A stretch of 64,000 nucleotides of DNA from Bacillus methanolicus (GTDB taxonomy: Bacteria > Bacillota > Bacilli > Bacillales > Cytobacillaceae). Positions within the stretch are counted from its first letter, which is position 1; each line of letters begins with the position of its first letter. Of this stretch, positions 62,057 through 64,000 are shown in pieces. The stretch is taken from positions 1-64,000 of the forward strand of contig NZ_VTQX01000015.1 of the NCBI RefSeq assembly GCF_008764295.1, in the 5' to 3' direction. Made by a program: the position numbers and the translations under genes. A model generated the notes under the pieces. The model saw nothing but the letters and a program-made list of their open reading frames with translations. It was not told the DNA's origin and did not search any database.

Positions 62057-62986
62057 TCATTTGCTATTTAAAAAGCTTTCCGTAAAGAATTCCAATTGAA
62101 AGTCTAATGTAATTGGATCATTGAAATAGAATTCTGAGGCGTCTACTTCGAAAACTCGCTCATTTTTTACTGCTGGAATATTTTTATAAGTTTCCGTCTC
62201 TTTAAAAGAATTATCCACACCATCTGAGCTTAAAATAATGTAATCACCGGAATACTCTGGAATGACTTCTGTTGATAATGCATAGTATCCTTCTTTTAAA
62301 GCCATTTCCTTCACTTTTTCAGGCATCGCTAACTTCATTTCTTGATATAAAATCTCTGTGCCACGGCCCCAGTTATCACCAAACACATAGAGCTGTTTAT
62401 CATATCTTTCAAATACAGATACAGTTGCATCCTCACCAATTTTTGCTTTAATATCTTCTCCAGCCTGGGCGGCACGCTTTTTGAAATCCTCGACCCATGC
62501 TTTTGCCTCTTCTTCTTTATTTAACAACTTTCCAATTTCAATATGCTGGGTTAAGTAATCCACATTTCCATAAGTATATGTTACCGTCGGAGCAATCTCC
62601 GCTAATTTATCAAGATTATTGTTTGTTGACGCAGCGATAATTAAATCCGGCTCCAATTCAATAATTTTTTCTAAATTTTCATCCGATACTTCCTCTGCAT
62701 CAGTTATATAAGATTCATAGCGTTTATTCGCTTTTGACCATGAATCGACACCAACAATATTCACATCGAGCGCCATTACGCTACCTGCATTAGCTAGAGC
62801 AACTACACGCTGTGGGTTTGCCGGCACTTCGATTGGACCGTTTTCTGATTCGTACGTTATCATCTCAGATACTTTTTGCTCTTCCCTTGTTTCCTTTTCA
62901 CTGTCTGCATTAGATTCTTTATTGCCGCAGGCGCTAATAACGAGCACCGCCAACAGCATAAATGGAATGAGTAATTTCTTCATCAT
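62057..62986 (-). CDS. Hydroxamate-type siderophore-binding lipoprotein (FhuD-like)
   Basis: 309 residues, lipobox ISAC near residue 18-21, then an FhuD-like fold: NPQRVVALANAGSVMALDVNIVGV (in parts), KIIELEPDLIIAASTNN, YVFGDNWGRGTEILYQEMKL and FYFNDPITLDFQLEFFTESF, which match B. subtilis FhuD closely. It likely binds ferric hydroxamates; YfiY-type (schizokinen) is an alternative. Start ATG overlaps the ATPase gene by 53 bp and has its own SD GGGGAG. Confidence 0.9.
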   Translation of the reverse strand: MMKKLLIPFMLLAVLVISACGNKESNADSEKETREEQKVSEMITYESENGPIEVPANPQRVVALANAGSVMALDVNIVGVDSWSKANKRYESYITDAEEVSDENLEKIIELEPDLIIAASTNNNLDKLAEIAPTVTYTYGNVDYLTQHIEIGKLLNKEEEAKAWVEDFKKRAAQAGEDIKAKIGEDATVSVFERYDKQLYVFGDNWGRGTEILYQEMKLAMPEKVKEMALKEGYYALSTEVIPEYSGDYIILSSDGVDNSFKETETYKNIPAVKNERVFEVDASEFYFNDPITLDFQLEFFTESFLNSK

Positions 62987-63779
62987 TTTCTTCTCCCCTA
63001 AGTAGGTTATATGTGATACACATTGGTTTATTTGTTCGCGGATCGCGTCCTATTTCAGCATCAATAGAAAATACTTTCTTCAATACCTCCCGGTTGATCA
63101 CTTCTTCACAATTTCCTGCTTTGACAATTTCCCCGCCCTTTAATGCGATCATATAATCCGCAAAACGCGCCGCCTGGTTTAAATCATGTAGTACCATAAC
63201 GATTGTACGACCTTGCTCAACATTTAGCTTCTGGAGTAACTCCAATACTTCTAGTTGATGCGCCATATCAAGGTACGTTGTCGGTTCATCAAGGAAAATA
63301 ATTTCTGTTTCCTGGGCTAACGCCATCGCAATCCAGACGCGCTGCCTTTGCCCACCTGATAAAGAATCAACTGGTCGATATTTGAAATCCTTTGTTCCAG
63401 TCACTTCTAACGCCCAATCGATCGCTTCATAATCTTTTTTTGTAAGACGACCGAATCCTTTTTGATAAGGGAAACGTCCATAGGATACTAGTTCACCTAC
63501 TGTTAAGCCACTAGCGCTTTCTGGAGTCTGTGGAAGGATAGCCATTTTCTTGGCCAATTCTTTTGTACTTCCTTTAATAATATTTTCTCCATCTAAGATC
63601 ACTGTTCCAGATTGGTGAGGAATGATCCGTGTAATCGCCTTCAAAAGTGTAGATTTCCCACACCCATTGGAGCCAATAATCGTCGTAATTTGGTGATCTG
63701 GGATTTCCACATTGAGCCCGTTAACGATTAAACGTTCACCATAGCCAATGCTTAAGTCCTCCGTTCTTAGGCGAACCAT
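62934..63779 (-). CDS. Iron-siderophore ABC ATPase (YusV/FecE-like)
   Basis: 281 residues: IIGSNGCGKSTLLKAI, SLSGGQRQRVWIAMAL and IIFLDEPTTYLDMAHQ, then VLHDLNQAARFADY. ATG at 63779 lies 7 nt after AGGAGG; the ATG at 63785 abuts the SD. First gene of the operon, controlled by the Fur box at 63815. The last 17 residues lie inside the binding-protein gene. Confidence 0.93.
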   Translation of the reverse strand: MVRLRTEDLSIGYGERLIVNGLNVEIPDHQITTIIGSNGCGKSTLLKAITRIIPHQSGTVILDGENIIKGSTKELAKKMAILPQTPESASGLTVGELVSYGRFPYQKGFGRLTKKDYEAIDWALEVTGTKDFKYRPVDSLSGGQRQRVWIAMALAQETEIIFLDEPTTYLDMAHQLEVLELLQKLNVEQGRTIVMVLHDLNQAARFADYMIALKGGEIVKAGNCEEVINREVLKKVFSIDAEIGRDPRTNKPMCITYNLLRGEENDEEITHSIYAVGGARY

Positions 63780-63814
63780 TTCCATACCTCCTTATTTAAG
63801 CATTTATTTCCAAT

Positions 63815-63829
63815 TGATAATGATTTTCA
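63815..63829. promoter_or_regulatory. Fur box of the siderophore operon
   Basis: TGATAATGATTTTCA, 14 of 15 positions of the Fur 7-1-7 consensus (TGATAATNATTATCA), 36 bp upstream of the ATPase start. Confidence 0.88.
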
Positions 63830-63933
63830 TTACTGTTATGAGGTAAATATAATGGGATTTGCACCTCACTGTCAATATTTTTGTGACTATTTCAAAAAAA
63901 ATTCACTTTCATAGAAAGTTTCTTTTTTATCTA

Positions 63934-63981
63934 TTGCTAAAATGAAAAAAGACGTTTATAGTTAAATGAGAATGATAATCA
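63934..63981 (+). promoter_or_regulatory. Promoter and Fur box of a divergent gene beyond the window
   Basis: -35 TTGCTA (63934-63939), 17-bp spacer, -10 TATAGT (63957-63962), then TGAGAATGATAATCA at 63967-63981, 13 of 15 positions of the Fur consensus. An SD-like GAGGTGA at 63991 suggests a plus-strand gene starting just past base 64000. The identity of that gene cannot be seen. Confidence 0.75.
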
Positions 63982-64000
63982 ATAACATTTGAGGTGAACG

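Overview
The window reads as chromosome from a low-GC Gram-positive rod of the Bacillaceae. The order mazF–mazE–alr–lipoprotein (ydcC type)–acpS–rhomboid–ydbT–ydbS–cshA is the one known from Bacillus subtilis. Nearly every gene has a strong purine-rich Shine-Dalgarno (SD) site, TTG and GTG starts are common, and Rex, PerR and Fur operators of the Bacillus type are visible. I cannot name the species. No rRNA, tRNA, complete IS element, prophage or CRISPR array was seen.

Layout. 0.4-9 kb, mostly minus strand: toxin-antitoxin pair, alanine racemase, lipoprotein, holo-ACP synthase, PH-domain membrane proteins and the CshA helicase. 9.8-15 kb: an esterase, a globin-coupled chemoreceptor and the cell-wall ligases murF and ddl. 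15.3-18.8 kb: two plus-strand secondary transporters. 19-30.7 kb: a 14-gene minus-strand operon behind one cobalamin riboswitch. It imports corrinoids (btuF, btuC, a btuD-cbiZ fusion), processes cobinamide (cbiB, cobD, cobU, cobQ, cobS, a cobalamin adenosyltransferase) and salvages alpha-ribazole (cblT, cblS, cobC-type phosphatases). No cobT or corrin-ring genes are present, which points to salvage. 31-37 kb: sfsA, a yjbA-type gene, mgtE, a rodA-type gene, dedA and a PerR-boxed dps. 37-49 kb: mixed metabolism, including a catE-like dioxygenase, a Rex-boxed small gene next to adhE, a short thioredoxin-reductase-like flavoprotein, a Fur-boxed hmoA, a DUF1646 transporter, a DDAH-like hydrolase and an MscS channel. 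49-58 kb: a GntR(YtrA)-ABC operon, a SET-domain cluster, an antibiotic-type ABC-F gene and small regulators. 58-64 kb: csaA, nrnB and a Fur-boxed hydroxamate-type siderophore importer.

Most notable. (1) Upstream of the ABC-F gene lies a complete-looking ribosome-mediated transcription attenuator: promoter, three-codon reading frame (Met-Lys-Phe), and three mutually exclusive pairings ending in an intrinsic terminator. (2) A family of about 134-bp MITE-like repeats with terminal inverted repeats is present in two full and three decayed copies, one of which supplies the 3' end of a small gene. (3) Two genes, a CPBP protease and an ABC permease, are each broken by one base at a six-base A/T run. 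In the CPBP gene the run forms the slippery heptamer A AAA AAG. (4) A 77-codon gene of unknown function sits between two Rex operators just before adhE. (5) Four tandem 20-bp units lie at 59.85-59.93 kb.
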